A DNA stretch of 64,000 bases from Siphonodentalium dalli (lineage: Eukaryota; Mollusca; Scaphopoda; Gadilida; Siphonodentaliidae). The stretch is taken from positions 7,433,512-7,497,511 of the forward strand of contig CP136064.1 in the NCBI GenBank assembly GCA_032622095.1. The letters are read 5' to 3'. Below, in pieces: positions 12,043 through 22,766 of this stretch (position 1 is the stretch's first letter; every line of letters starts with the position of its first letter). The position numbers and the translations under genes are program-made. The notes below the pieces were generated by a model. The model was not told where the DNA came from. It did not search any database and saw only the letters and a list, made by a program, of their open reading frames with translations.

Positions 12043-12405
12043 TCACCTGGACAAGCACCCACTTACCTATAATGGTTACCTATAAAACACCTGGTCAGAC
12101 ACACACGTAACTATCATGGTTAACCTATAAAACACCTGGTCACACACTCACGTACCTATCATGGTTAACCTATAAAACACCTGGCCAGACATCCACTTAC
12201 CTATCATGGTTAACATATAAAACACCTGGTCAGACACCCACGTACCTATCGTGGTTAACCTATAAAACACCTGGTCAGACACCCACATACCTATAATGGT
12301 TACATATTAAACACCTTAACAGACACCGACGTACATATCATGGCTAGCCTATAAAACACCTGGTCAGACACCCACTTACATATCATGGTTAACCTATAAA
12401 ACAAT
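12043..12405. repeat. 45-bp minisatellite with TATAAA in every unit
   Basis: Eight or so copies of a 45-bp unit: cctataaaacacctggtcag, then acacccacgtacctatcatggttaa. Each copy carries cctataaaac, which resembles a TATA box. The array stops about 12 bases before the ATG of a small transmembrane ORF. Whether the TATA-like units act as promoters cannot be told from sequence. Confidence 0.92.
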
Positions 12406-12416
12406 TTTCAGACATC

Positions 12417-12755
12417 ATGTCGCAGAAAACTCTGTTTTGGAAGATCTTGACAATCTTGGCTGTCATGGTGCTGGTGCTGGTGCTTCTGGTGGTGATCAAG
12501 CAACCAATTTTACAGCGTATGCCCTTGTCGGTATGTGGTACTCAGGATGCGACAAGAGATTCCTTGTCCTTATCGGGATGTGGGAAACAGGATGCGATGA
12601 GAGATTCCCTGTCTAGGCTGGCGAACACCATCCAACACAACGCTGCCAAACTTCGATGCGAACTGGGAAAAGTAACAAAAAAGGTAATTAAATGTACTCA
12701 ATCCGATTCGACGGTCCCCATATTATCAGATTCCAACAACAACAACATTTTTTGA
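12417..12755 (+). CDS. Putative small signal-anchor membrane protein or first exon
   Basis: 112-codon open frame starting MSQKTLFWKIL, followed by an uninterrupted hydrophobic run at about residues 11-27 (TILAVMVLVLVLLVVI). It would be a type II signal-anchor protein with most of its length in the lumen or outside. Residues 38-67 contain a loose internal duplication (CGTQDATRDSLS and CGKQDAMRDSLS). A good splice donor (aaag|gtaatt) follows in frame at 12683/12684, so this may be only a first exon of 89 codons. It sits directly behind the TATA-bearing array. No homologue is recognised. The hydrophobic segment and intact frame favour a real gene, but chance cannot be excluded. Confidence 0.4.
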   Translation: MSQKTLFWKILTILAVMVLVLVLLVVIKQPILQRMPLSVCGTQDATRDSLSLSGCGKQDAMRDSLSRLANTIQHNAAKLRCELGKVTKKVIKCTQSDSTVPILSDSNNNNIF

Positions 12756-13227
12756 AATGCCGCTTCAGTTATCAGAATCGATTAATTGCCCCTAAATACT
12801 GCTAACCCCAGTCAACTATAATAGTATACAATTGCCCAAAACCTGTTATTTATCAACGTTTTGTTTAACGAAATTTTGCCGGTTGTCAAATATCTGACAC
12901 AAAAAAGCCACTGAATTTTAGAGTTATCTATCTTCATCCACTATCTGGTCAGATAAGTTCTTCTCGTCGACAGTTTACTGCAGTTTACTGGGCCACCTAA
13001 AATTAAAATAATAGATTTCAAACATGGATATCTGATCACTCCTAGCGTTGATGGGTGGGTTCCTCGACTCGAATCAAATATGTTTTACCCCCGAAGCCAA
13101 AGTAATAGTAATTTAGGGGTGCTTAATCGGATTGAGTACCTTTAACGGAAACACAGAGGAACACTATACTGTAACATTTGGAAACGTTCATATACACTCG
13201 ACGCACTTCGGTATAGCAAGCTACAAT

Positions 13228-13420
13228 ATGTCATAAACTGTGTACTAAAATCAGGGTTCACGCTGTCGTCATAAACTGTGTACTAAAATCAGGGTACACG
13301 CTGTTGTCATAAACTGTGTATTAAAATCAGGGTTCACGCTGTCGTCATAAACTGTGTACTAAAATCAGGGTTCACGCTGTCGTCATAAACTGTGTACTAA
13401 AATCAGGGTTCACGCTGTCG
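13228..13420. repeat. 38-bp tandem repeat, about five copies
   Basis: Unit gtcataaactgtgtactaaa followed by atcagggttcacgctgtc. The array is followed by gtagtccaaattgcttataa. One unit plus the same ~90 bp of downstream sequence recurs at about 13735-13870, so the end of the array was duplicated about 360 bp away. Confidence 0.9.
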
Positions 13421-13734
13421 TAGTCCAAATTGCTTATAAACAGCATAATTATGTTCCACAGCAATGTTCATACTGGGCAAATAAATCTTTTGGCCAATAT
13501 TCGGAATTTTTTGGCCCCTCGAGTTCTATCCTTCCGCGACAGCACGAGTGCCGTGTCGACAAACCCATTTACACATCGTGTCGTTCTGTGTTTATTACAT
13601 GCACGCTTCGCGTCCTAGAATCCGTGCAATACAAATACAGGATTAGAAGGTTTATTTAGGCTCATATAGGGCGTGTTTGTCATGTGTGATTATTCTTTTA
13701 TTTAAATAGTTCGAGTTTCATGGTTGAGGTTCAC

Positions 13735-13870
13735 GCTGTCGTCATAAACTGTGTACTAAAATCAGGGTTCACGCTGTCGTAGTCCAAATTGCTTATAAAC
13801 AGCATTATTATATTCCACAGCAATGTTCATACTGGGCAAATAAATATTTTGGCCAATATTCGGATTTTTT
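13735..13870. repeat. Direct duplicate of the end of the 13.2-kb tandem array
   Basis: Contains one 38-bp unit and then the phrase gtagtccaaattgcttataa and about 90 bp that match 13418-13508 with few differences. This is a direct, non-adjacent duplication. No gene is involved. Confidence 0.85.
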
Positions 13871-14261
13871 TTCGGCCAAATTATAACTTTTGGCCAAATT
13901 AAATCCTCATTTTCAGGCCTCACAATTAATGAATATTTTTTTTGTTTAACATCTCACAATCTATATAATTATATCTATACCTTCAAATATCGAGTCTGGA
14001 CTTTTGTAATCCAACCATTGTTTCTTGCCAGTATACCACCACTACCCACCATCTAGCATTAAACCTTATGACTGACGAAAGATTCATTAGTGTTAATCCT
14101 CATGACTGTTTTATTACATTGTTTGGTAAGGATAATGTGTGATATGACAGCGTGGAAAAACATATGTAGTTCCACTTGTAGCGATGCCTACAGGTGGAAC
14201 TACTCAACGTTTACTTCTCCTGTCATTAGCTTTGGTAAATATGCATGTTAAATGTAAGTTT

Positions 14262-14720
14262 CGGTTCATACTCTGGCACCAAGCCTGAGTTTAGTGTACC
14301 TGTCATTTGCAGAATGAGGTCCACAGAGGGTGAATTTATTGACGCTGTCCTGCATAACGGGCTAGCATCAGTAAATCCACCCTCTGGGGACCTTATTCTG
14401 CATGGCCCCATCTGCAATGAACGTCCCAAATGGTAAAAATTGTGATGTACACTCACTGGGAACCTCGATTATGCAATGTGTCAATTTGGGGGTATATTGA
14501 AACTACATGTAAACTAGAAAAGAAATAGAATCTATGTGAAGAAGTTTCTATATAAAATTGATAATAAAGAAACTTTCCAAAGATGAGATCTAAGCATAAC
14601 GAGGTCCCCAGAGGGTGAATTTAATGAAGCTAGCCCGCTATGCGGGATAGCGTCACTAAATTCACCCTCTGGTGACCTCATTTTGCAAATGACAGGCACA
14701 CTAAACTCAGGCCTGTCTGG
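14262..14720. repeat. Two inverted copies of a ~90-bp hairpin MITE and flanks
   Basis: At 14312-14398 and again, reversed, at 14600-14684 lies a palindrome of the type gaggtccccagagggtgaat ... attcaccctctggggacctc with a short loop near gcataacgggctagc. Its flank (cctgagtttagtgtgcctgtcatttgca) is also shared in inverted orientation. The open frames across this stretch are translations of the hairpin and not genes. Confidence 0.8.
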
Positions 14721-14955
14721 CACTATATGGTTTTCTATGAGAAAATACCCGCTAAAATGCCGTGCAAACATAGCAGTGTATGAACAAAAAAGGTTTTGGT
14801 TCTCGGGCAATGTTTTTTTTAAATCAGTGAGGATGGGAGGCTTTTATTATACTTTCACGGTTTTATCATTGAAATATATTGTTATTCAATTTTGTTTATG
14901 TTTTTCCGATATTATTAATTATTATACTTCCATGGTTTTACCATCCATACTTTTT
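14692..14955 (+). repeat. ~265-bp direct repeat, copy 1
   Basis: Starts tgacaggcacactaaactca and ends at ttaccatccatactttt. About 95 percent identical by eye to 18214-18476. Upstream of this copy sits a hairpin MITE that the second copy lacks, so the second copy resembles the state before that insertion. Confidence 0.9.
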
Positions 14956-15189
14956 ATGTGTAACCAATTTCTGGTAAGTGGTAAGTGAACACCAAACCAG
15001 GCACACCAGAATGACAAAAACGAGCCAAAGTGATGCATCGGCAGGTTGACCAAGGCCTCTTAGAAAGTCAAATAAGGAGAAGAGCAAAAAACGACTTTAA
15101 ACTTATTTGTCACAAGAATCGTTCACGCAATACTGCTGGACGGATAATACACTGGTTGTGTTGCAATGTCTCCTCTGTACATACTATGC

Positions 15190-15480
15190 TTGGCAATATT
15201 TTAAGTTCCCGTCCCGATGACTCAGTTAGTAAGGCACATGGCACTCCCACAGCGAAGACCTCGATGACCCAGCCAGCAAGGCACATGACCCTCCCGCGGA
15301 TTAGACCCCGTTTCCTCAGTCAGTAAGGTGCATGGTATTCTCATGGAAGGGACCCGGATGATTCAATGAGTAAGTCGCATACAAACTTATGGAGGGGACC
15401 CCGGCGCCCCAGCCAGCAAAGCGCATGATATTACCACAGAGGCGAACCCGGTGCTTCAAACAGCAATGCGCACGACCACA
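15190..15480. repeat. Imperfect ~50-bp repeats with cagtaaggcacatg core
   Basis: Five or six diverged copies of a phrase like agccagcaaggcacatgacc, separated by C- and G-rich segments ending in gaccccg. The period is about 50 bp. The ctcagttagtaaggcac phrase faintly resembles a tRNA A-box, but no tRNA fold or B-box is visible, so a SINE origin is only a guess. Confidence 0.5.
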
Positions 15481-15789
15481 AACCTTAATTCCTTAACTGG
15501 TCCCCCAACACAAATCAGTTTGTAGTGTATCTATGACACAAGGGTTGTCAGCCACCATTGTAATGTAATCATATATATATATATTTATCATATTAAATAA
15601 CATATAATCGTTCTGTAATTAATATGCACGGAACAGATTATTAGTATATGCAGTGGGGTTGTATATAGTCCACAGCAAACCCGAAAATTACCACTAGGAT
15701 GTGATACTAACACAAAATAATAAATCGTCAATATATTATATTAATAAAGGTAGTAAAGTCTATAAATAGTAATAAAAACATATATAGCC

Positions 15790-15965
15790 AGTGGGTTTGT
15801 AAAATTAATAACAGGTAGTCAAGTTTCTAAAATTCGTAACAGGTAGACAAGTTTATAAAATTTATAGTTTAATAAGGGATAGAAATGTCCAGTTTATAGA
15901 TAGTAGTAACAGGTAGTCAAGTTTCTAAAATTAGTAATAGGTAGTCAGGTTTGTTCTATAGTGCC
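15790..15965. repeat. Short imperfect repeats of aacaggtagtcaagttt
   Basis: Four diverged copies of aacaggtagtcaagtttctaaaatt in an AT-rich background, with ~35-50-bp spacing. Non-coding. Confidence 0.6.
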
Positions 15966-16357
15966 CATATTCAGAATGAGCAATGGTGATGTCACGGTGT
16001 CCTGGGCTCACACACAACATTTCTCGCGGAAATCGTAGGCAAACACATGGACGGATGGACAGACTAAATGGCAGTATATGGAGTTGGAGTTTGCAATATG
16101 TATAACACAAAGCGCTATTTAGTTATATGCATAATTTGGGGCAACTATAGTTGAAGGTTATCGTTTCTCGTTGGACGAGTAGTTACTCATAAATATCGTT
16201 AAAGGTTATCATTGCCCATATGATGAATATTGTTAGTAAATTCATAGATATATGGATAGAGTTAAATGGTTTCCATATATGATTATATGTATACATACAG
16301 AAAAGGTTATATCGCTGTCAGATATAAATGGCACACCATTTCTGTTGGTATGTTTAT

Positions 16358-17239
16358 GTAGGGGAGACCCGGGCAAAGCGGATCGCCCGGCCAAAGCCGA
16401 TCACCTTTATTATTTCAATACTATCAAATTATTCCTTGTCTATTCGTATTTTAGAAAAAAGTCATTTCGTGTTGGGTTAGTTTTTATACATTTCCACAGA
16501 GAACAAGGTATAGTAAAATTTTGTTGCCCAGTAGAAAATTTTCGTCGAAATTTTACGATTTTACTAAATTTATAATTATTGTGCGTTTGCGCATATCTAT
16601 TGCGCAGGTCGATGATCACATACCCATCTACCCGAATAAATGTTGTCGGTGTCTTAGGCAATACAGGTGTGGAATAAGACAATATGTCAATTTGCTAAAT
16701 TCGATAGGACACCCGCGTAATGCCCCGAACTGTAAAAAGATGTGCTGTGGGCAAAGCGGATCGGGCAAAGCGGATCATTCATAATATGACTAACTTCCGG
16801 TACACATGCGTAGATTAAGTGAAATTGGACAATTTTATTAAGATGGGTCGACAAAACTCGTGCCTTGTCGGAGCATGTCCATAATTGAAAAATTTGAACG
16901 TTTGAAAAAGCGCGATTTTGATTATTTGCAATAAATATGTATAATTGTCATAATAGAACTGAAAAGTATACGATTAGTTGAGTAGCATTGCATTTTCAGA
17001 AGGATTCGTTTGCTGATCCGCTTTGCCCGATGTGGTGATCCGATTTGCCCGACGGCCGGGCAAAGCGGATCAAAATTAAAAATCACCATAGCAACCAAAC
17101 CAATAGATGCATCTGAATGCATCCTACGTCAAATGTTATGCCATCATGGTTAGAAACTGACAGTGCTAATATTTCTGATTGCCGGTTGCATTGTGTACAA
17201 GAAAACCTTACGTGATCCGCTTTGCCCGGGTCTCCCCTA
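16358..17239. mobile_element. MITE with gggcaaagcggatc termini and 9-bp target duplication
   Basis: The ends are taggggagacccgggcaaag and the complement ctttgcccgggtctccccta. The flanks are tatgtttat at 16349-16357 and 17240-17248, a perfect 9-bp duplication (one base at the left edge is ambiguous). The core word gggcaaagcggatc or its reverse recurs inside, near 16386 (variant), 16748, 16762, 17011, 17038 and 17059. There are no conserved protein motifs; open frames of about 80-107 codons inside are not recognised. A MULE-type origin fits the duplication length. Confidence 0.88.
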
Positions 17240-18213
17240 TATGTTTATTGTTATGCAGTGTTTGACTATCGGTGTATCCTGATGGTTTTGGAGGAAAAAT
17301 AATTAACCCATTTTGGAAAATGTTTACTAAGACCATGTCGAAAAGATAGCATTTATAAAGTTAGGATCGAAAAAACTAACCCAGCAAGGAGTCGTCAAGG
17401 AGCGTTACTCTGGTTTAACAGACATCAAATACAGCCTGTTGTGTGATATGTTTCCTCCCTTAACGCTCGACCTAATTGGTCACCAGAGAATGGGCCGTAT
17501 AGACCAAATTACCGATCTATACCTCCAGCTGGAAAAATGTGGCCAAATTTCCCTCTCCATCAAGATACATGACGTCAAATTAGATAAAAAAAAACCCGCG
17601 CGCACGAGAGTCTCTCTTACAGATAATCACGAGTCCGTTGTTTAGATTTTACACGATATATTAACACGAGATTCGTGCTGTGAACTAGGTGCGTTCACGT
17701 GGTTGTAGGGAAATCATACGATGTGGGAGTTGTGTTTATATTTTATTAAAAAAATCAATTTCATGCGATAATGTATGCTATAACTGAAAAACTATGTTAC
17801 CATTTTATAAGAATATAGGTCAGAGTCCTTTTATGTGGTCTCTTCCGTTATGTATGATTGTCCATATATGCCTGATTATGGAACACACTTCATATGTTAT
17901 GGTACTGAATACAAAAGTGCAGTCTACCCCAAGATGGCTGTCGCTGGTCTGAAGTATCAGACGTTACGGAAACACGTAACAACAACGCGCTCCGGTATGA
18001 CGTACTTACCAATGGCGTCACAATTAAGTGCGTGCAGAAATTGTTTAAACAGATATGTATCAGATGCGTTTTATTTAAAAAAAACTAAGTTGTCATTTCA
18101 GAAAACAAATTCTTATTATATAACCAACTGTACTGTTGGGATGTGGATATTATATAATAATTCCAAGATTGATTATGGTGAATGATTCCGAGATGCGGCC
18201 ATTCCCTTAAGTT

Positions 18214-18476
18214 GACAGGCACACTAAACTCAGGCTTGTCTGGCACCATATGGTTTTCTATGAGAAAATACCCGCTAAAATACCGTGCAAAAATAGCAGT
18301 GTATGAACAAAAAAAGTTTTAGTTCTCGGGCAATGTTTTTTTTAAATCAGTGAGGATGGGAGGCTTTTATTATACTTTCACGGTTTTATCATTGAAGTAT
18401 ATTGTTATTCAATTTTGTTTATGTTTTTCTGATATTATTAATTATTATACTTTCATGGTTTTACCATCCATACTTT
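18214..18476 (+). repeat. ~265-bp direct repeat, copy 2
   Basis: Matches 14692-14955 in the same orientation, from tgacaggcacactaaactca to accatccatactttt. Long T- and A-runs are kept in both copies. No coding sequence. The two copies lie 3.5 kb apart and bracket the 16.4-kb MITE. Confidence 0.9.
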
Positions 18477-18479
18477 TTG

Positions 18480-20940
18480 TGACCCTTATTCCGCAGAAAT
18501 ATTGAACGATTGCGCCTTGATTTTGGTAGATATATACACCATATTAAGTTACAACTGACTGAATTATATAGCCTTTAGGTTTTTGTCCTAAATTGTCTTG
18601 CAGAGTTATGCCCCGTTACAATTTCCTTGTAGAGAGAGTTAATTCCCAGATATTCTCCGATTCCAAGCCTAGCAGCTGGATTTGGTTAACTATAGAATGG
18701 GCACGAATCGAGGGAATTTTCACCAAGGTCAGATCACAATTGGTTCACCTGAGGAGGTGAGCAAAATTTGTCAATGTTTTTTCTCGTCGCCGATTCGAAC
18801 AATTTTCAGTCATGTATCTTTATGACCTACTGTTGATTATCCTGGAAGTATTTTGTACATCGTTGAGAAATGTAAAAGTTATAGCCCATCAAAAAATGTA
18901 TTCATAGATCTATTGTGGAGAAAGTGCTTGTGCGCAGAAATTATCCGAAAGAAGCAAAGCAGTTGGATTTGGTTTATGTGAGTGTGTTAAACATAGACAT
19001 AGGACGATGCTATAAATTTTTTACCAACATCCACTCACATGTGTCCATGTTATGAAGGGGGTCACAATTTGTCACTGTTTTCGGTTTCGTCGATTCGAAC
19101 CAAAATGATTGTGAAGTATCAATGTGGTGTACTAATCATCTTTATGAATGAATATTTTTTAATCGATTGACAGATGATTGTATCAAGCGGTGATAGCAAA
19201 ACCTTTATTGGCAAACATAACTGACTGAGTTGTACACTGAAGTTCTTTAACGTGTTCCTTTCGAGAAGACCATATTAATTTGTTCGTTGAATGTTGGCGC
19301 GAAATTGATGATCTCAGCTTGAAAGATAGATTGATCGCGGTCGGACTGAATTCTGGCGTGGATTGGATGCTTGGATGGACAGATTGATTTGTTTCCGCTA
19401 CATATATAAAACGAGTCCCGTCAATGTGTAAGTCTAATTCGCATCTACCCGACTACTACCACTGACTACTCTCAGTAGAACTTTAGCCACCAGGTGCTGC
19501 TAGTAAAATATTCTTGAATTGTGTTTATCTTCAACATGTCATATAAGACTCATTTGCGGCATAATGTTTTTATTTGCTTACATTATCAGTCATAACTATA
19601 TTTACTGTGTAGGGCACTACATGTCTCTCATTCTGTATTACATTGTATATATTATATGTCGCATGTGTGTGGTTGTTCTGGATCAAGATGTTGCTATCAT
19701 GCTTACCAGTTTCTACATTGGTTACTACTTAATTATAGGTATATCCGTTTGCGTGTGAATGCTAGTTTTCGCATACTCGTTACTGCATGGCAGTTTTCCG
19801 GCCATTTTCGTGCGAGTATCTCTGTAGTAAGTGTCACATGTGTGTGGTTTGTGTATTTTGATTTTGAATACTCTTGTTATAAAGCTTTTTGTGTACTACT
19901 TGTTTATTCGTATATGGATATTTGCTGTGGCTAGCATTTACTTGCCAAGTCTGTCCGTTTGTGTGTGAGCTGTTGATATTTCATATGTCACATCTGAAAG
20001 GCTACTGTGTGTATATTTGAAGCCATTTTAATAAAACTGCTTTGCAAGATTGACGGCTCTTTATAATTCCCAAACAAAACAATGATATTACAGTCCTTTC
20101 ATTCTTTTCGATTTTAATGTGATAGTAACGGACACGTAATGGAGCAAACACAGATGAGGATTCGATATTATAATAATTATATGATGACAATTAGGTGTAG
20201 TACAACTAATAACTTACATTCTACTATTACTATACCACTCGAAGATACACCGACCTACATGTTGTACTATCATCAAATTAAAATACCAAATTTGATAGGG
20301 GCTAAAATACTAGCATATATAGTTATCATTGGTAGGTTACGGTGGTTACCCGGCTATTCGGCAAACCTCATCATTATCCATAACCGCGCATAAGAGATCA
20401 AATGTCGAGGAATCCAGTATGGTTCCCGGCGTCGCCCTGTTTGAGAAGTATTCAAACCTTTTCAAACCTTTTATGTGGTTTGCTATCGGTTAAATGCATA
20501 CAGGGATATGGCTAGGGTGTCTTTATTTGTGGCTCACCACCTTGGAAAGTAGTAAAATGTTCGATTTCTGGTATATTCAATACTAAATATATATGTTGGA
20601 ACATCGAACTATCATAACAATTTCAACCTACTATACATGCTTTACGATTTCGAACTGTTGCTGTGTTATGCATGGAATTTCCAAATGGTGAATATTTTTA
20701 CCAAAATTGGATGGGCAGATTCCTCTGAACACCACGTCACCACGCGCACGACCCTGCCACCACGTCTCTCGTTAAGGAAACTCACACACTTCAATGCTCA
20801 AACTAAACCTAGTAATTTCCCATGTTTGTCATGTTCTGGTGACTAAAATCGGTCGCCGAATGCAGGAAATACTATATAATTATATAGTCTCGGTATTCTG
20901 AAAAGACTTATCAAAGTTTTATACATTAAATAAGCTGGAA
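18480..20940. other. Gene-free stretch, one weak promoter-like site
   Basis: I recognise no gene. A TATA-like word in acatatataaaacgagtc near 19403 is followed about 40-90 bases later by pyrimidine-rich sequence, which could be a core promoter, but no convincing exon follows. Open frames of 60-90 codons here lack motifs. Confidence 0.35.
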
Positions 20941-20949
20941 CGTCATTCT

Positions 20950-21085
20950 TATATATGACCCGCCATATCAAATCAAGTCGGAAGTCGGGATTTTTTTACC
21001 CTGTGCCAATGCATTCTCTTATATATGCGAGTCGACCAAAAAAATCCCGACTTCCAACTGGATTTGATATGGCGGGTCACATATA
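20950..21085. repeat. Foldback element (hairpin MITE) with ~48-bp arms
   Basis: The left arm (20950-20997), containing gacccgccatatcaaatc and gaagtcgggattttttt, pairs with the right arm (21038-21085), containing aaaaaaatcccgacttcc and gatttgatatggcgggtc. The 40-base loop contains ccctgtgccaatgcattctc and atatgcgagtcgacc, words that recur in a different hairpin at 63870-63944. Confidence 0.88.
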
Positions 21086-21231
21086 TGGATTATAAGTATA
21101 GCGGCTTACCTAGTCAGAGTGATAGCCAATTGGTTTATCACGATTGATTCCTCTCACCAATAAAGAAGTATTTATTTATTTACAACTGCGCGTACTTCAG
21201 ACGTTATTATATTTTTAATCGAGCAGACGAC

Positions 21232-21471
21232 ATGGCCCACTGGCCATAGTGCCCATGTCTGGGGGGATACTGGGCCATAGTGCCCATGTCTGGGGGGTAC
21301 TGGGCCATAGTGCCCATGTCTGGGGGGTACTGGGCCATAGTGCCCATGTCTGGGGGGTACTGGGCCATAGTGCCCATGTCTGGGAGGTACTGGGCCATAG
21401 TTTCCCCCTGAGGATAGATGTTCCTGTCATTGATGTGACATTTCTGATCGAAAAAATGAAAATGGACTTAG
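21232..21471. repeat. Left inverted terminal repeat of the Polinton, 30-bp tandem units
   Basis: Five to six copies of a 30-bp unit (tgggccatagtgcccatgtc then tggggggtac), followed by gaggatagatgttcctgtca and a further ~45 bp. The reverse complement lies at 37493-37776. The open frames translated as PPDMGTMAQY repeats come from this array and are not genes. Confidence 0.93.
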
Positions 21472-21851
21472 ACATTTTTTCATTACTAATTTAAAGTTTG
21501 TATAATTCTGACCAGAGATGACACATCGACACGAACAGAATCAATTGGTGGGGATCCTACAGTGAAAACGATTTTGTTGAAATTTATCATTTATTTTTCA
21601 AAAACAAGAACAAGAACAATGAACAATAATATATTATTATACATCAATAATATTAACAAAGAACAATAATTTATGTACAAAACAAGGTCTCAGATTTGAA
21701 GAAACTTAATTGAACATCCTACAACATCCTACGCTGAATCAATAACAAAAGAGTCTATTTTGTGGAGTTGTTGACACATTCGTTGTTATCTGGTCGTCTT
21801 CTTCTTTGCGTTGTATGTATATCAGCCGTCGATGTCCTGGTAAAGTTTAAT

Positions 21852-22319
21852 TCAACAGCAAATTTGCTTTCTGTATAATCGACCATAGTGCTTTCCAAAC
21901 CATCGAACTATTGTTCTGTCATTCTTGAAGAAATCCCGAGAATTGAATAATCTTTTCATCCTCTTTCCTTTCATCATGTGGTGGAGTGCGAATATACAAT
22001 ATAATCCACACACATTTGTCACACGATGTTGATATCGTGTTGTATTCATAGTCCATGCTGATGAGTTCCTTTTTATGAATGGTAACATATATCGTCTCGG
22101 TGGTGGTAGTCCAAATGAGTCGAAGTATACAGCTGATCTTCCATTGAATAACATCAATTTCCAGTGTTCTCCTGGCTGATCCGATGAGTGCGTGTTCACA
22201 ATATATGCTTGAATATGCTGTGGTTTATTCTCTGGTAACAGATCTCTAGCACAAACATGTGTGTTAAGTTTACACAACCAGGAATTGTCCAGAATATATT
22301 GAAGTTCAGCTGTCTGCAT
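21852..22319 (-). CDS. PRO: Polinton adenain-type cysteine protease (PRO)
   Basis: Ulp1/adenovirus-protease family, which in Polintons is thought to process capsid and core proteins during particle maturation. The catalytic pattern is visible: His52 in GEHWKLML, Asp67 in YFDSFG, Gln97 in RYQHRV and Cys104 in NVCGLYC, in the order typical of adenain. 155 codons as read from the first ATG. It is the last gene of the minus-strand capsid block, next to the left inverted end. Family identity is well supported by the motif set; activity is not implied. Confidence 0.88.
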   Translation of the reverse strand: MQTAELQYILDNSWLCKLNTHVCARDLLPENKPQHIQAYIVNTHSSDQPGEHWKLMLFNGRSAVYFDSFGLPPPRRYMLPFIKRNSSAWTMNTTRYQHRVTNVCGLYCIFALHHMMKGKRMKRLFNSRDFFKNDRTIVRWFGKHYGRLYRKQICC

Positions 22320-22765
22320 CGTTGTAATTCTCTTTGACTCGCTGTGACCACATCAGAGTCCACTCTGCGTCGAATTTTTTTGCGGTTGAGCTCCAAACTG
22401 TTTCTCAGATGATCCCACATGACGTATGCTTCGAACTTCTCCTTGCAGTGTGGGTTTAACTCCATCAGCTTCGGGAACCATCTTTCCATAACATTGTATA
22501 TGTCAAGTTTAATCAGCGCTAAGTCGATAAACTGGTTTGTCCAATCATCAGTTGTAGAGTACAAACACAGAACATGTTCACGTTGACTAGGATGTTCTAT
22601 TTTACATCCTTCACAGTTTGCTGACACTTCCTTGCGAATAAGTTCTTGTAGTTCTTCAATCATAGCGTAGTTGAGTGTGTCCAAGATCAGGTTCCATCTC
22701 GGAGCAAAGTTTTGTGAACATTGGTATTCTTCATAGTAGTTCCATAGCTGTGATGTGAACTCCAT
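22196..22765 (-). CDS. Conserved Polinton protein upstream of the protease, unknown function
   Basis: 189 codons, starting MEFTSQLWNYY directly after the capsid gene (one base gap). Contains a Cys pair and His (CEGCKIEHPSQREHVLC, about residues 51-67) that could bind zinc, and a helical, acidic and aromatic middle. Position between major capsid protein and protease suggests a structural or maturation role, or that it forms one unit with the protease domain, with which its 3' end overlaps. No established function known to me. Confidence 0.65.
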   Translation of the reverse strand: MEFTSQLWNYYEEYQCSQNFAPRWNLILDTLNYAMIEELQELIRKEVSANCEGCKIEHPSQREHVLCLYSTTDDWTNQFIDLALIKLDIYNVMERWFPKLMELNPHCKEKFEAYVMWDHLRNSLELNRKKIRRRVDSDVVTASQRELQRCRQLNFNIFWTIPGCVNLTHMFVLEICYQRINHSIFKHIL

Positions 22766-22766
22766 C

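Noticed and set aside
14226-14810. Open frames with repeated SPEGEF.DA..SGLAS
   Set aside because: They translate the hairpin MITE and its inverted copy, in both strands.
15190-15480. Possible tRNA-derived SINE
   Set aside because: Only an A-box-like word; no B-box at proper spacing and no poly(A) or simple-repeat tail.
17835-18185. 116-codon plus-strand frame starting MVSSVMYDCPYMPDYG
   Set aside because: No recognisable motif, no flanking splice or promoter signal and no second copy to judge conservation; kept out as unproven.
21207-21494. Open frames encoding repeated PPDMGTMAQY or HSAHVWGVLG
   Set aside because: They are three frames of the 30-bp terminal array and appear equally at 37404-37826.
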